NCBI GenBank assembly: GCA_964577835.1
Contig: CAZOBN010000007.1
Location: 1 to 56,344 of the forward strand
DNA: 56,344 bases
Direction: 5' to 3'
Source of the DNA: CAVVYA01 sp964577835
Lineage (GTDB): Bacteria > Pseudomonadota > Alphaproteobacteria > SMXQ01
Positions 49,340 through 56,344 of this stretch are shown piece after piece. Positions within the stretch are counted from its first letter, which is position 1; every line of letters begins with the position of its first letter. The notes beneath the pieces are model-generated. The model was not told where the DNA came from and did no database searches. It worked only from the letters and a program-made list of their open reading frames with translations. Made by a program: the position numbers and the translations under genes.

Positions 49340-50557
49340 GTGGACATCAGGCCGGCGACCGCCTCCAGCAAAACAGCGAACCCGTTGCGGGTGATCTTCG
49401 CCGGCCTGTGCGCCAGCCTGATCGCCAACGGCTTCGGCCGCTTCGCCTACACGCCGCTCATCCCGGCGCAGATCGCGGCGGAATGGTTCTCGCCATCCCA
49501 GACGATCTATTTCGGCGCGGCGAACATCGCCGGATACCTGCTGGGCGCGCTGTCCGCCGGGCCGATCGGACGGCGCGTGCCGAACGTGCCCCTGCTGCGC
49601 GGCATGATGCTGCTGGCCACCGCCAGCTTCTTCGCCTGCGCCTGGCCGCTCAGCCCGGATTGGTTCTTCGCCTGGCGCTTCACCGCCGGCGCCGCCGGCG
49701 GCTTCCTCATGGTGCTCGCCGCCCCGATGGTGCTGCCCCATGTGCCGCCCTCGCGGCGCGGTGTCGCGGCCGGCGCCATCTTCCTCGGGGTCGGCCTCGG
49801 CATCGTCGCCTCGGGCTCCCTGATACCCCTACTTCTGCGCTTCGGCGTCTCCCAGGCCTGGATCGGAATCGGCATCGCCTCCCTCATCCTCACCATTCTC
49901 GCCTGGAATGCCTGGCCCAATACCCAGGAGACGCTGCATGACGAGCCGCATCCGGCCGCGCCGCGTCCCGAGAATGCCGGCCTCTTGCGCGCCCTCTATG
50001 TGGAATATGGCCTGACCGCCATGGGACAGGTCACCCATGTGATCTTCCTGGTCGATTTCATCGCGCGCGGACTCGGTCGGGGAGTCGAGGTCGGCGCCAC
50101 CTACTGGCTCGCGTTCGGCATCGGCTCGGTCATCGGACCATTGTGTGCCGGATTCATCGCCGACCGCATCAGCTTCCGCCGCGCCCTGCGCCTGAGTCTG
50201 GTCCTGCAGGCTGTTGCCGTATTTCTGCCGGTGCTGTCGACCGCGCCCCTGTCGCTTCTGATCTCGAGCTTCACCATCGGCAGCTTCATATCCGGCAGCG
50301 TCGCCCTGACGCTCGGCCGCGCCCGCGAACTGACTCCGGGCAATAACGGCGCCCAGGCCGTCGCCTGGGGCCGCTGCACCGCCTCCTTCGCCATCGGGCA
50401 GGCGATCGCCGCTTACGCTTATTCCGCCATTTTCGCGAATTTCGGCGATCTCTATCTGCTGGTTTTCACCATCGGCGCCATCGCGTTCGCCATCGCCGTC
50501 GTCATCGATCTCGCGGCCAACGCATTCAGTCGCGGACCGCAACCGGCCAACGGGTGA
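49340..50557 (+). CDS. MFS transporter, YbfB/YjiJ type
   Basis: 405 residues, GTG start at 49340 with GAGG five bases upstream. Twelve hydrophobic segments are readable. The first, ASLIANGFGRFAYTPLIP, is the signature of the YbfB/YjiJ subfamily of major facilitator permeases, and GPIGRRVP is the loop 2-3 motif. Substrates of this subfamily are unknown; export of small organic molecules is usually assumed. It is four bases from the GST gene and shares its operon; the upstream LysR may control both. Confidence 0.88.
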   Translation: MDIRPATASSKTANPLRVIFAGLCASLIANGFGRFAYTPLIPAQIAAEWFSPSQTIYFGAANIAGYLLGALSAGPIGRRVPNVPLLRGMMLLATASFFACAWPLSPDWFFAWRFTAGAAGGFLMVLAAPMVLPHVPPSRRGVAAGAIFLGVGLGIVASGSLIPLLLRFGVSQAWIGIGIASLILTILAWNAWPNTQETLHDEPHPAAPRPENAGLLRALYVEYGLTAMGQVTHVIFLVDFIARGLGRGVEVGATYWLAFGIGSVIGPLCAGFIADRISFRRALRLSLVLQAVAVFLPVLSTAPLSLLISSFTIGSFISGSVALTLGRARELTPGNNGAQAVAWGRCTASFAIGQAIAAYAYSAIFANFGDLYLLVFTIGAIAFAIAVVIDLAANAFSRGPQPANG

Positions 50558-50561
50558 TGTC

Positions 50562-51149
50562 ATGAAGCTCTACTACAACAAGCCTTCGCCCTATGCCCGC
50601 AAGGTACGGGTCGTTGCCCATGAAAAGGCATTGATCGACGAGTTGGAGATGGTGGAGGTCGATCCCTGGGTCGATCCGCCCGAGCTGCTCGCCGTCAATC
50701 CGCTCGTCAAGGTGCCGGCCCTGCTCACCGAGGACGGCACACTCATCACGGAGAGCACGACGATCGGTGCCTATCTCGACGGCATCGGACACGGCCGCAA
50801 GCTGATCGAGGGCGACCGCTGGCGCGTCATGGCGCGCGTGGCCATCGCCCAGGGTTTGATCGACGCGGCCTTCATCATGGTCATCGAACGGCGGCGCCCG
50901 GCGGAGCGCCAATGGTCCGACTGGACCGCGCGCCAGCGCCGTGCGATCGAGCGCGTGCTCCCTCTCTTCACGCCAGCATATCTAGGAGACGAACATCGGT
51001 TCGATCTGGGCGACATCGCGCTTGCCTGCGGCCTCGCCTATCTGGATTTCCGCCTGCCGGAGATCCCGTGGCGCAACCAACACCCCCATCTGGCCCAATG
51101 GCTCGACCGGATCAATCAGCGTCCTTCCATGCGCGCCACCGCCGTCTAA
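50562..51149 (+). CDS. Glutathione S-transferase family protein
   Basis: 195 residues. Thioredoxin-fold N-terminal domain (about 1-78) with YYNKPSPYARKVRV, the cis-proline segment VKVPALL and glutathione-binding ESTTI; all-helical C-terminal domain with the FDLGDIALACGLAYLDFR N-capping region. It resembles the YibF-like group. The catalytic Ser/Cys would be Ser9 or Tyr11 in PSPYARK. Four bases after the MFS gene. Detoxification, or isomerisation of a ring-cleavage product, are both possible given the neighbouring aromatic genes. Confidence 0.88.
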   Translation: MKLYYNKPSPYARKVRVVAHEKALIDELEMVEVDPWVDPPELLAVNPLVKVPALLTEDGTLITESTTIGAYLDGIGHGRKLIEGDRWRVMARVAIAQGLIDAAFIMVIERRRPAERQWSDWTARQRRAIERVLPLFTPAYLGDEHRFDLGDIALACGLAYLDFRLPEIPWRNQHPHLAQWLDRINQRPSMRATAV

Positions 51150-51241
51150 AACGCCGCGCCCAGGCCGGATGCAGCCGTCGGCCCGCGTCTGGAATTCGCG
51201 CAATTCCAGCAATTTGGCCAAGGTACCCGCGCCGTTCCGGT

Positions 51242-51255
51242 TTGACATGCATCAA
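51242..51255 (+). promoter_or_regulatory. FNR/FixK-type box upstream of the universal stress gene
   Basis: TTGA-CATGCA-TCAA is a perfect TTGA-N6-TCAA dyad. Its centre (51248.5) is 41.5 bp from a predicted start at 51290, with a TATCGT -10 element at 51278-51283, the geometry of a class II FNR/FixK-activated promoter; the gene starts at 51316. Confidence 0.65.
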
Positions 51256-51315
51256 TACCGATAAGTTCCGCCTCCCTTATCGTCCATACTAGGGTGGTTC
51301 ATAGAGGAGGTCGGA

Positions 51316-51840
51316 ATGTTCAAAAGCATTGTCCTGGCGACGGATGGATCGGAACACGCATCCCGGGCGACTATCGAGGCGGCCGACTTGGCTGCGGCCT
51401 ACAACGCGAAATTGACGCTGGTGACGGTTCTTCCGAAATCGATGATGCTGGAGGATCTCGAAGCCTCACCGCTGCTGAAACGGCTACCGAAGGAAGCGAA
51501 AGCCGAGCTGACGCGCATTCACAAGATCATGGCCAGCGCCGGACCGGAGCGCGATCTGCATTCCTGGGTCCCGGCACTACCCTCCATCATCAGAGCGCTC
51601 GCCAAGGTCATCCTCGACGAAGCCGAAAAGATCGCCACGCGCCGCAAGGCGCCGAAGGTCGCCCGCGTTGTCGAGAACGGCGATCCCACCACCGGCATCC
51701 TCAAGGCGGCGGACAAGGCCAAGGCCGATGTGATCGTCCTGGGCACACGCGGCTTGAGCGAGATCGGGACGCTGGTCATCGGCAGCGTGTCGCACAAGGT
51801 CATGCACCATGCCAAGTGCGCCTGCCTGATCGTCAAATAG
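51316..51840 (+). CDS. Universal stress protein (UspA family)
   Basis: 174 residues; GGAGG site. Single Usp domain: first strand IVLATDGSEHASRAT and the ATP-binding GTRGLSEIGTLVIGSVSHKV (G-x2-G-x9-G-S form) near the C-terminus. The central loop (about 45-100) is longer than in the shortest Usp proteins. A perfect FixK/FNR-type site upstream points to induction at low oxygen. It converges on an SDR gene with a three-base gap, with no terminator between. Confidence 0.93.
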   Translation: MFKSIVLATDGSEHASRATIEAADLAAAYNAKLTLVTVLPKSMMLEDLEASPLLKRLPKEAKAELTRIHKIMASAGPERDLHSWVPALPSIIRALAKVILDEAEKIATRRKAPKVARVVENGDPTTGILKAADKAKADVIVLGTRGLSEIGTLVIGSVSHKVMHHAKCACLIVK

Positions 51841-51843
51841 CGA

Positions 51844-52548
51844 TCAGCTCAGGCCGACGACGGGCACGGAGGCGCCGTGCACGGCGCGCGCCCGGTCGGA
51901 TGCGAGAAACAGGATCACATCGGCGAGCGCGCGGGGATCGACCCAGCGCTTCGGATCCGCCTTTGGCATGTCGGCGCGGTTGGCCGGCGTGTCGATGATG
52001 CTCGGCAGCACGCAATTGACGTTGATGTGCTTCTCGCGTAATTCGGCGGACATGCTTTCGGTCAGCCGCATCACAGCGCTCTTCGCCGCGGCATAGGCAC
52101 CCATGTTGGCGCCGCCGCGCAGGCCGCCCATGGCCGCGACATTGACGATCTTGCCCGAGCCGGCTGCGATCATGTGAGGCACGACCGCATGCGCCATGTT
52201 GATCAATGAGCCGGCGTTGAGGTCGATCATCAGGCGCCAGACGTCCGCCGGCGTCTCATGCACCGGATGCCCCATGCGGAAGCCGCCGGCGATGTTGCAC
52301 AGCACATCGATGCGGCCGAACTTGGCGAGTGCCGCTTCGACCGCCCGCTTGAGCGAAGCCTGATCGGCGAGATCCGCCATGATGCTGACCTGGTCGCGCC
52401 GGTCGCCGCCGTAAGCCGCGCGCAGGCCCTCGGCATTGTTGTCGAGCAGCACGCGGCGGGCGCCCGCCTCGGTAAAAGCCGCCGCGGCGGCGCGCCCGAG
52501 GTTGCCCGCCGCCCCGGTGATCAGCGCGGTTCGATTTTCGAATTCCAT
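51844..52548 (-). CDS. Short-chain dehydrogenase-like protein with Ala at the catalytic Ser
   Basis: 234 residues from the ATG at 52548 (GGAGGGGG site). Rossmann motif TGAAGNLG (11-18), NIAG (85-88), and Tyr152-x-x-x-Lys156 in YAAAK are present. Thirteen residues before Tyr, where SDRs have the catalytic Ser, there is Ala139 in NVAAMGG. The protein may therefore be slow, use another residue, or bind ligand without catalysis. It lies 112 bp downstream of a Bug gene and could belong to the same minus-strand unit. Confidence 0.85.
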   Translation of the reverse strand: MEFENRTALITGAAGNLGRAAAAAFTEAGARRVLLDNNAEGLRAAYGGDRRDQVSIMADLADQASLKRAVEAALAKFGRIDVLCNIAGGFRMGHPVHETPADVWRLMIDLNAGSLINMAHAVVPHMIAAGSGKIVNVAAMGGLRGGANMGAYAAAKSAVMRLTESMSAELREKHINVNCVLPSIIDTPANRADMPKADPKRWVDPRALADVILFLASDRARAVHGASVPVVGLS

Positions 52549-52660
52549 GTCACCCCCTCCCGGGCATCCGGCCCGCACTCCGTACCAGGCGCGGCATCGA
52601 CGACGAGATGGTCGGGTTGCGCCAGGCCCTCACGAACGACACCGATATTGCTCGCGCTCC

Positions 52661-53683
52661 CTATTCCTTATAGGTCATCGCCTCCCGCGCCTTGGCGACG
52701 GTCGCCGCCGGCGTCTGCAGCATGCGCTGCACCAGGGTCTGCAGTTCCTCGCCGTAGATCGGATCGACATCAAGATTGAGCTTGTTGGCCTCGGCGAGAA
52801 ACTCCTTGTCCGTCATGGTGGCGCGGAAGGCGGCGCGCAAGATGGCGACCCGCTGCGCCGGCACGCCGGGACCGACGAACAGCGGCCGGCCGAGCGCGAT
52901 CGGAATGGCGAACAAGTCGAGGATCAGCTTCTGCTCGTCGCTGCTCGCCAACTCGCTGATCAGCGGTACGTCGGGCAGGTCCTTGGCGCGGGTCAACCCG
53001 AGCTGCACCAGGACGTTGAGCCGCTTGTCACGCACCCAATCCGGCTTGGTCAGCTTCCAGCCATCCCACGACTGTCCGGCGCGGCCGTCCACCTCGCCGC
53101 GCTCCATGGCCAGGTCGATGTCGTTGCCCTTGTAGCCGCTGACCAGCTTGAACTTGGTGCCGACCAGATTGTTGGCGAGCGCCACCTCGACGCCGCTCGC
53201 CGCGTCGCGGGTGGTAGCGCCCATCTGCGCCGTCCTCGCCTTGGCATCGGCGATGGTCTTCACCGGCGAGGCATGCCAGGTGACGATGACATTGACCGAG
53301 GTCGCCGGGTTGCCGATCCAATGGAGCTTGGCGGCGTCGAACTTGACGTTCTCGTCGCCCAGCACCTGGCGCAGCGGGATGGTCTGCAGCGCGGCGACGA
53401 TGACCGAGCCGTCCTGGGGCGCGATATTGACCGCATGGTTGGTGGCGATCAGCCCGCTGGCGCCTGGCATGTTCCTCGGCACGATGGCGGGATTCCCCGG
53501 GATCAGGCGGCCGATATGGCGGCCGATCAACCGCGCGCTGACGTCATAGCTGGTGCCGGCATTGTTGCCGATCAGGAGGGTGACTTGGCGGTTGGCATAA
53601 AAGTCGTCGGCCCGCGCCGCGGCGCTGGCAAAAGACGCAACGGCGCCCAGAACCAGCGCCGCAAAACCCATAGATTTCGACAT
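52661..53683 (-). CDS. Bug/TctC-family periplasmic solute-binding protein
   Basis: 340 residues from the ATG at 53683; the in-frame start at 53755 lies inside the divergent regulatory region. Signal peptide about 1-25 (ARA-D cleavage), then FYANRQVTLLIGNNAGTSYD, with NNAGT in place of the PPGGG loop, and PGNPAIVPRNMPGASG. C-terminus ends AATVAKAREAMTYKE. It is divergent from a UbiD gene, unlike the other Bug genes here, which follow UbiD. The NNAGT loop is closer to the 8624-9649 copy (TEAGT), the Bug of the other class B module. Confidence 0.87.
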   Translation of the reverse strand: MSKSMGFAALVLGAVASFASAAARADDFYANRQVTLLIGNNAGTSYDVSARLIGRHIGRLIPGNPAIVPRNMPGASGLIATNHAVNIAPQDGSVIVAALQTIPLRQVLGDENVKFDAAKLHWIGNPATSVNVIVTWHASPVKTIADAKARTAQMGATTRDAASGVEVALANNLVGTKFKLVSGYKGNDIDLAMERGEVDGRAGQSWDGWKLTKPDWVRDKRLNVLVQLGLTRAKDLPDVPLISELASSDEQKLILDLFAIPIALGRPLFVGPGVPAQRVAILRAAFRATMTDKEFLAEANKLNLDVDPIYGEELQTLVQRMLQTPAATVAKAREAMTYKE

Positions 53684-53754
53684 ATTTTTTCCCTGCGTTT
53701 CCTGACCCCGCAAGTCCTTTAGCAGAGCGGCTGCGGGAGGTTCGACATATTTCA

Positions 53755-53788
53755 TTCCAAAACGGAAAATTCATATCAGATTTTGGAA
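53755..53788. promoter_or_regulatory. Inverted repeat between divergent Bug and UbiD genes
   Basis: TTCCAAAA (53755-53762) and TTTTGGAA (53781-53788) form perfect 8-base arms 18 bases apart in the 188-bp divergent region. Position and symmetry suggest an operator controlling both genes. It differs from the AAAACGCA palindrome at 15444, so a different regulator is likely. Confidence 0.4.
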
Positions 53789-53871
53789 ATCATGGCACAA
53801 TGCCCCGGCGCATGGCATAAAGCCAACGCCAACAACGACCCGAACGGGTGAACAGTCAGTACCGGGGAGCC

Positions 53872-55353
53872 ATGACCGCAGCCAAGTCCAACGACCACCG
53901 TCGCGCCGCCATCGGCGATCTGCGCGAATTCCTGCGCGCCGCCCAGGCCGAAGGGCAATTGCAGGTCATCGAAGGCGCCGACCCCAAGCACGAGATGGGC
54001 GCGATCTACGAGCTCAGCCTCGAGAACCTGTTTCCCCCGGTCCTGCTGTTTCAGAAGATGACGGGCTGCGATCCGTCGGCCCGCGTCGTCATGAACGTGC
54101 GCACCTCCAAATTCATGGTCGGCGAGCTCGACATGGATGCTGTGCGCCACTTCCGCCAGACATCCAAGCAGGGCAAGAAAACCGAGCCGATCCCGCCGGA
54201 ATGGGTCGCGAGTGGCCCGATCCTGGACAATGTGATTTCCGGCGACGACGTGGATATCTTCCGCTTCCCGGCGCCGGTCTGGCATGCCGAGGATGGCGGA
54301 CCTTACATCGGCACCGAATGTCTGGTGATCACCAAGGATCCGGATTCCGACTGGGTCAACATCGGCACCTACCGCACCCAGATGCACGATAAGAAGACCG
54401 TCACCGTCTTCATGGAGCCGGGCAAGCACGGCAATGTCATCCGGCGCAAATACTGGGAGCGCGGCCAGGCCTGCCCCATGGTGGTCTGCGTCGGACAGGC
54501 GCCGGTGCTCGGCGGTGTCGGGCGCGTCGCCTTCCCGCCCGGCGTTTCCGAACTGGCGATCGCCGGCGGCCAGCTCGGCCGCGCTATCCAGGTGGTCAAG
54601 GGCAAGCTGACCGGCCTGCCGATCCCCGCCGATGCGGAAGTCGCGTTCGAGGGCGAAGTGCCCTCGCCCGAGGTCGAAACCCGGGTCGAGGGGCCATTCG
54701 GCGAATGGCCCGGCTACTACGCCTCCAACGCGCGGCCCGAACCGGTGCTGCGCGTCAAAAACATCTATTACCGCAACGACCCGATCATCATCGGCCAGCC
54801 CCCGGTGAAGCCGACCTATCCCGGCCGCCACACCCACATCGCCGGCTCCGCCGCCTTGTGGGATGCTCTTGAAAACGCCGGCGTGCCCGGCGTCGAGGGG
54901 GTATGGAAGCTCGCCGCGGGCGGCACCCGCTTCATCAACGTCATCGCCATCAAGCAGCTCCATCCTGGCCACGCCAAGATGGCGGGACTGGTGGCGACCG
55001 GCGCCGGACCCGCCGCCTTCCTCGGCCGGCTCACCATCGTGGTCGACGACGACATCGACATCACCAACGAAGCCGAGGTGATGTGGGCGCTCGCCACCCG
55101 CTGGGACCCGAAGACCCAGACCGACATCATCGACGGCTGCTGGAGCGGTTATCTCGACCCGATCCTGTCGCCGGAGAAGCGCGCGGCCGGCGATATGACC
55201 AATTCGCGCATGATCATCTACGCGGTGCGCCCCTATCACTGGAAGGACCGGTTCCCCAAGGTCAACACCGTGTCGAAGGACTACGCCGAAAAGATCCGCC
55301 ACAAGTGGCAGGACAAGCTGAAGTTTCTACAGGATTTGCCACAGCGTGCCTGA
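53872..55353 (+). CDS. UbiD-family prenyl-FMN decarboxylase (class B, copy 2)
   Basis: 493 residues from the ATG at 53872 (GGGGAG site; an in-frame GTG at 53848 is poorer). Complete UbiD residue set: Asn163 and Arg168 in NIGTYR, His186 in EPGKHG, Glu227 in GVSEL, catalytic E273/E278 in EGPFGEWPGYY, then VDDDID. It matches the 9668-11128 protein over the full length, including GGPYIGTECL and PLI/PILSPEKRA-type blocks. It is followed 56 bp later by an NMT1-like gene, so the same three families form a second class B module, but with the Bug gene divergent. Confidence 0.93.
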   Translation: MTAAKSNDHRRAAIGDLREFLRAAQAEGQLQVIEGADPKHEMGAIYELSLENLFPPVLLFQKMTGCDPSARVVMNVRTSKFMVGELDMDAVRHFRQTSKQGKKTEPIPPEWVASGPILDNVISGDDVDIFRFPAPVWHAEDGGPYIGTECLVITKDPDSDWVNIGTYRTQMHDKKTVTVFMEPGKHGNVIRRKYWERGQACPMVVCVGQAPVLGGVGRVAFPPGVSELAIAGGQLGRAIQVVKGKLTGLPIPADAEVAFEGEVPSPEVETRVEGPFGEWPGYYASNARPEPVLRVKNIYYRNDPIIIGQPPVKPTYPGRHTHIAGSAALWDALENAGVPGVEGVWKLAAGGTRFINVIAIKQLHPGHAKMAGLVATGAGPAAFLGRLTIVVDDDIDITNEAEVMWALATRWDPKTQTDIIDGCWSGYLDPILSPEKRAAGDMTNSRMIIYAVRPYHWKDRFPKVNTVSKDYAEKIRHKWQDKLKFLQDLPQRA

Positions 55354-55409
55354 ACGGGGCGCGCGGCGGTGACGTATTTCCGAAAACGAAGATAGAGAGG
55401 AGAGCCAGC

Positions 55410-56344
55410 GTGGTCGACCATATTAACTTCCCCTACCGTTCCGAGAGCCATCTGTCCCTGATGCACGTCGTGCAGGAGTGCGGCGCGTGGGACCGCCAGA
55501 ATCTCAGCGTCGATTACGACAAGGAGATCAGCCGTGGCGACGCCCATAAGCTGGTGCCGACCGGCGAAGTCGAATTCACCAGCGGCAATCACGTCTCGAC
55601 CTATGCGGCCCGCGTACGCGGCGACAACTGGGTCTATCTCGGCCAGTCCGTCAGCCTGAACAAGATCTCGCTGCTGACCCGTGCCGAGACCGGCATCAAC
55701 AAGATCGGCGACATCAAGGGCAAGAAGTTCGGCACGAAGGGCCGCCACCCGGGCCTCAACGACTGGCTCTATCTGAAGCAGAACGGCCTCGACCAGGACC
55801 GCGACGATTTCGAGATGGTGCAGTTCGGCAGCTTCGCCAAGGATCCGCGCCGCCAGAACATGAACATGCTCGACGCGGTCAAGACCAAGGAAGTGGACGC
55901 GGCCTTCGTGTCCCAGCCGAACCGCACGTTCGCCGAGCGCGCCGGCCTCAAGGTGATCGATATCCCGGCCCAGCACATGGTGTTCTTCACCACCGTGTCG
56001 TCCAGCCTACCGTTCGTCCAGAAGAACCCGGACATCGTCAAGCGCGTGCTCAAGGGCCTGCTCGACGGCATCGCCTTCTTCAAGACCGAGCGCGAAGCGA
56101 CCATCAAGATCATCATGGACAAGCACGTCGACGAAGGGGCGCTCGACCGCGAGATCGCGACCAAGATCTACGACGACCTCGCGCCGATCCTGGAGCCCAA
56201 GCTCTATCCGTCGCTCGACGCGGTCTTCAACGTCTATGAAGAGGCCAAGCGGCAGAGCAAGGAAGCCGAGAAGATCCATCCGCTGGCCCTGTGGGACTTC
56301 CACATGCTGCGCGAAATCGACGACTCGGGCTACATCGACGCGCT
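55410..56344 (+). CDS. NMT1/SBP-like protein without signal peptide (partial, runs off window)
   Basis: GTG start at 55410 behind GAGAGGAGAG; 311 codons are present and the gene continues past the window end. It begins INFPYRSESH with no signal peptide and matches the 11204-12253 protein along its whole length: GNHVSTYAARVRGDNWVYLGQ, RHPGLNDWLYLKQNGL, VDAAF, PILEPKLYPS and IDDSGYI (key blocks). Expected to be cytoplasmic. It follows a class B UbiD by 56 bp. No ABC membrane component is visible. Enzyme (Pht5-like) or sensor roles are as likely as transport. Confidence 0.75.
   Translation, partial: MVDHINFPYRSESHLSLMHVVQECGAWDRQNLSVDYDKEISRGDAHKLVPTGEVEFTSGNHVSTYAARVRGDNWVYLGQSVSLNKISLLTRAETGINKIGDIKGKKFGTKGRHPGLNDWLYLKQNGLDQDRDDFEMVQFGSFAKDPRRQNMNMLDAVKTKEVDAAFVSQPNRTFAERAGLKVIDIPAQHMVFFTTVSSSLPFVQKNPDIVKRVLKGLLDGIAFFKTEREATIKIIMDKHVDEGALDREIATKIYDDLAPILEPKLYPSLDAVFNVYEEAKRQSKEAEKIHPLALWDFHMLREIDDSGYIDA

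Overview
The window looks like chromosomal DNA of an alphaproteobacterium, most likely of the Hyphomicrobiales (Bradyrhizobiaceae/Xanthobacteraceae-like). The evidence is the high GC content with long antisense open frames, a complete PhyR-NepR-EcfG general stress response (GSR) locus, a GTTC-N7-GTTC LexA box, a DUF2934 protein and short palindromic intergenic repeats of a rhizobial type. The first 49 bases are a pure C run, probably a sequencing or assembly artefact. No tRNA, rRNA, CRISPR array, insertion sequence or prophage was seen.

Left arm (0.3-16.6 kb): an aromatic-acid type catabolic region built from repeated modules. Each module has a UbiD-family (prenyl-FMN) decarboxylase next to a periplasmic Bug/TctC-type binding protein. 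Accessory genes are a gentisate-dioxygenase-like bicupin, a Rieske ferredoxin, an ACMSD-type amidohydrolase, an IclR regulator, a signal-peptide-less NMT1-like protein and a 4,5-dihydroxyphthalate-decarboxylase-like protein. One Bug gene is reduced to a stub by an internal deletion. The far right end (52.6-56.3 kb) carries another such module (Bug, UbiD, NMT1-like). The total is five UbiD genes, each paired with a Bug gene or its remnant, with no TctA/TctB membrane subunits and no UbiX in view.

Middle (16.7-23.9 kb): the GSR locus. nepR, ecfG and a HisKA_2 sensor kinase form one minus-strand operon, with phyR divergent. Around them are small stress proteins (short-chain dehydrogenase, proline-rich peptide, KGG-repeat protein, DUF2383 four-helix protein). 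EcfG-type promoter sequences (GGAAC-N16/17-nGTT) lie before phyR, nepR, the SDR, the proline-rich peptide and the KGG gene. The block ends in a deletion scar that joins a truncated DUF4142 gene to a broken imuA that still has its LexA box.

Glycogen/trehalose block (24.2-46.6 kb): glgP (+), then a tightly coupled minus-strand operon glgE(fusion)-treS/mak(fusion)-glgB-glgX-treZ-malQ-treY, then glgA (+). A perfect GGAAC-N16-CGTT sits before the operon, tying trehalose and glucan metabolism to the stress sigma factor. TreY-TreZ makes trehalose from glucan, TreS/Mak turns trehalose into maltose-1-phosphate, GlgE with GlgB returns it to branched glucan, and GlgP, GlgX and MalQ degrade it. glgC is not in the window.

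Right side (46.6-52.5 kb): DUF2934 protein, manganese catalase, LysR regulator, MFS exporter, GST, a universal stress protein behind a perfect FNR/FixK-type box, and an SDR with Ala in place of the catalytic Ser. All functions are assigned by reading motifs and family resemblance; no database search was run.
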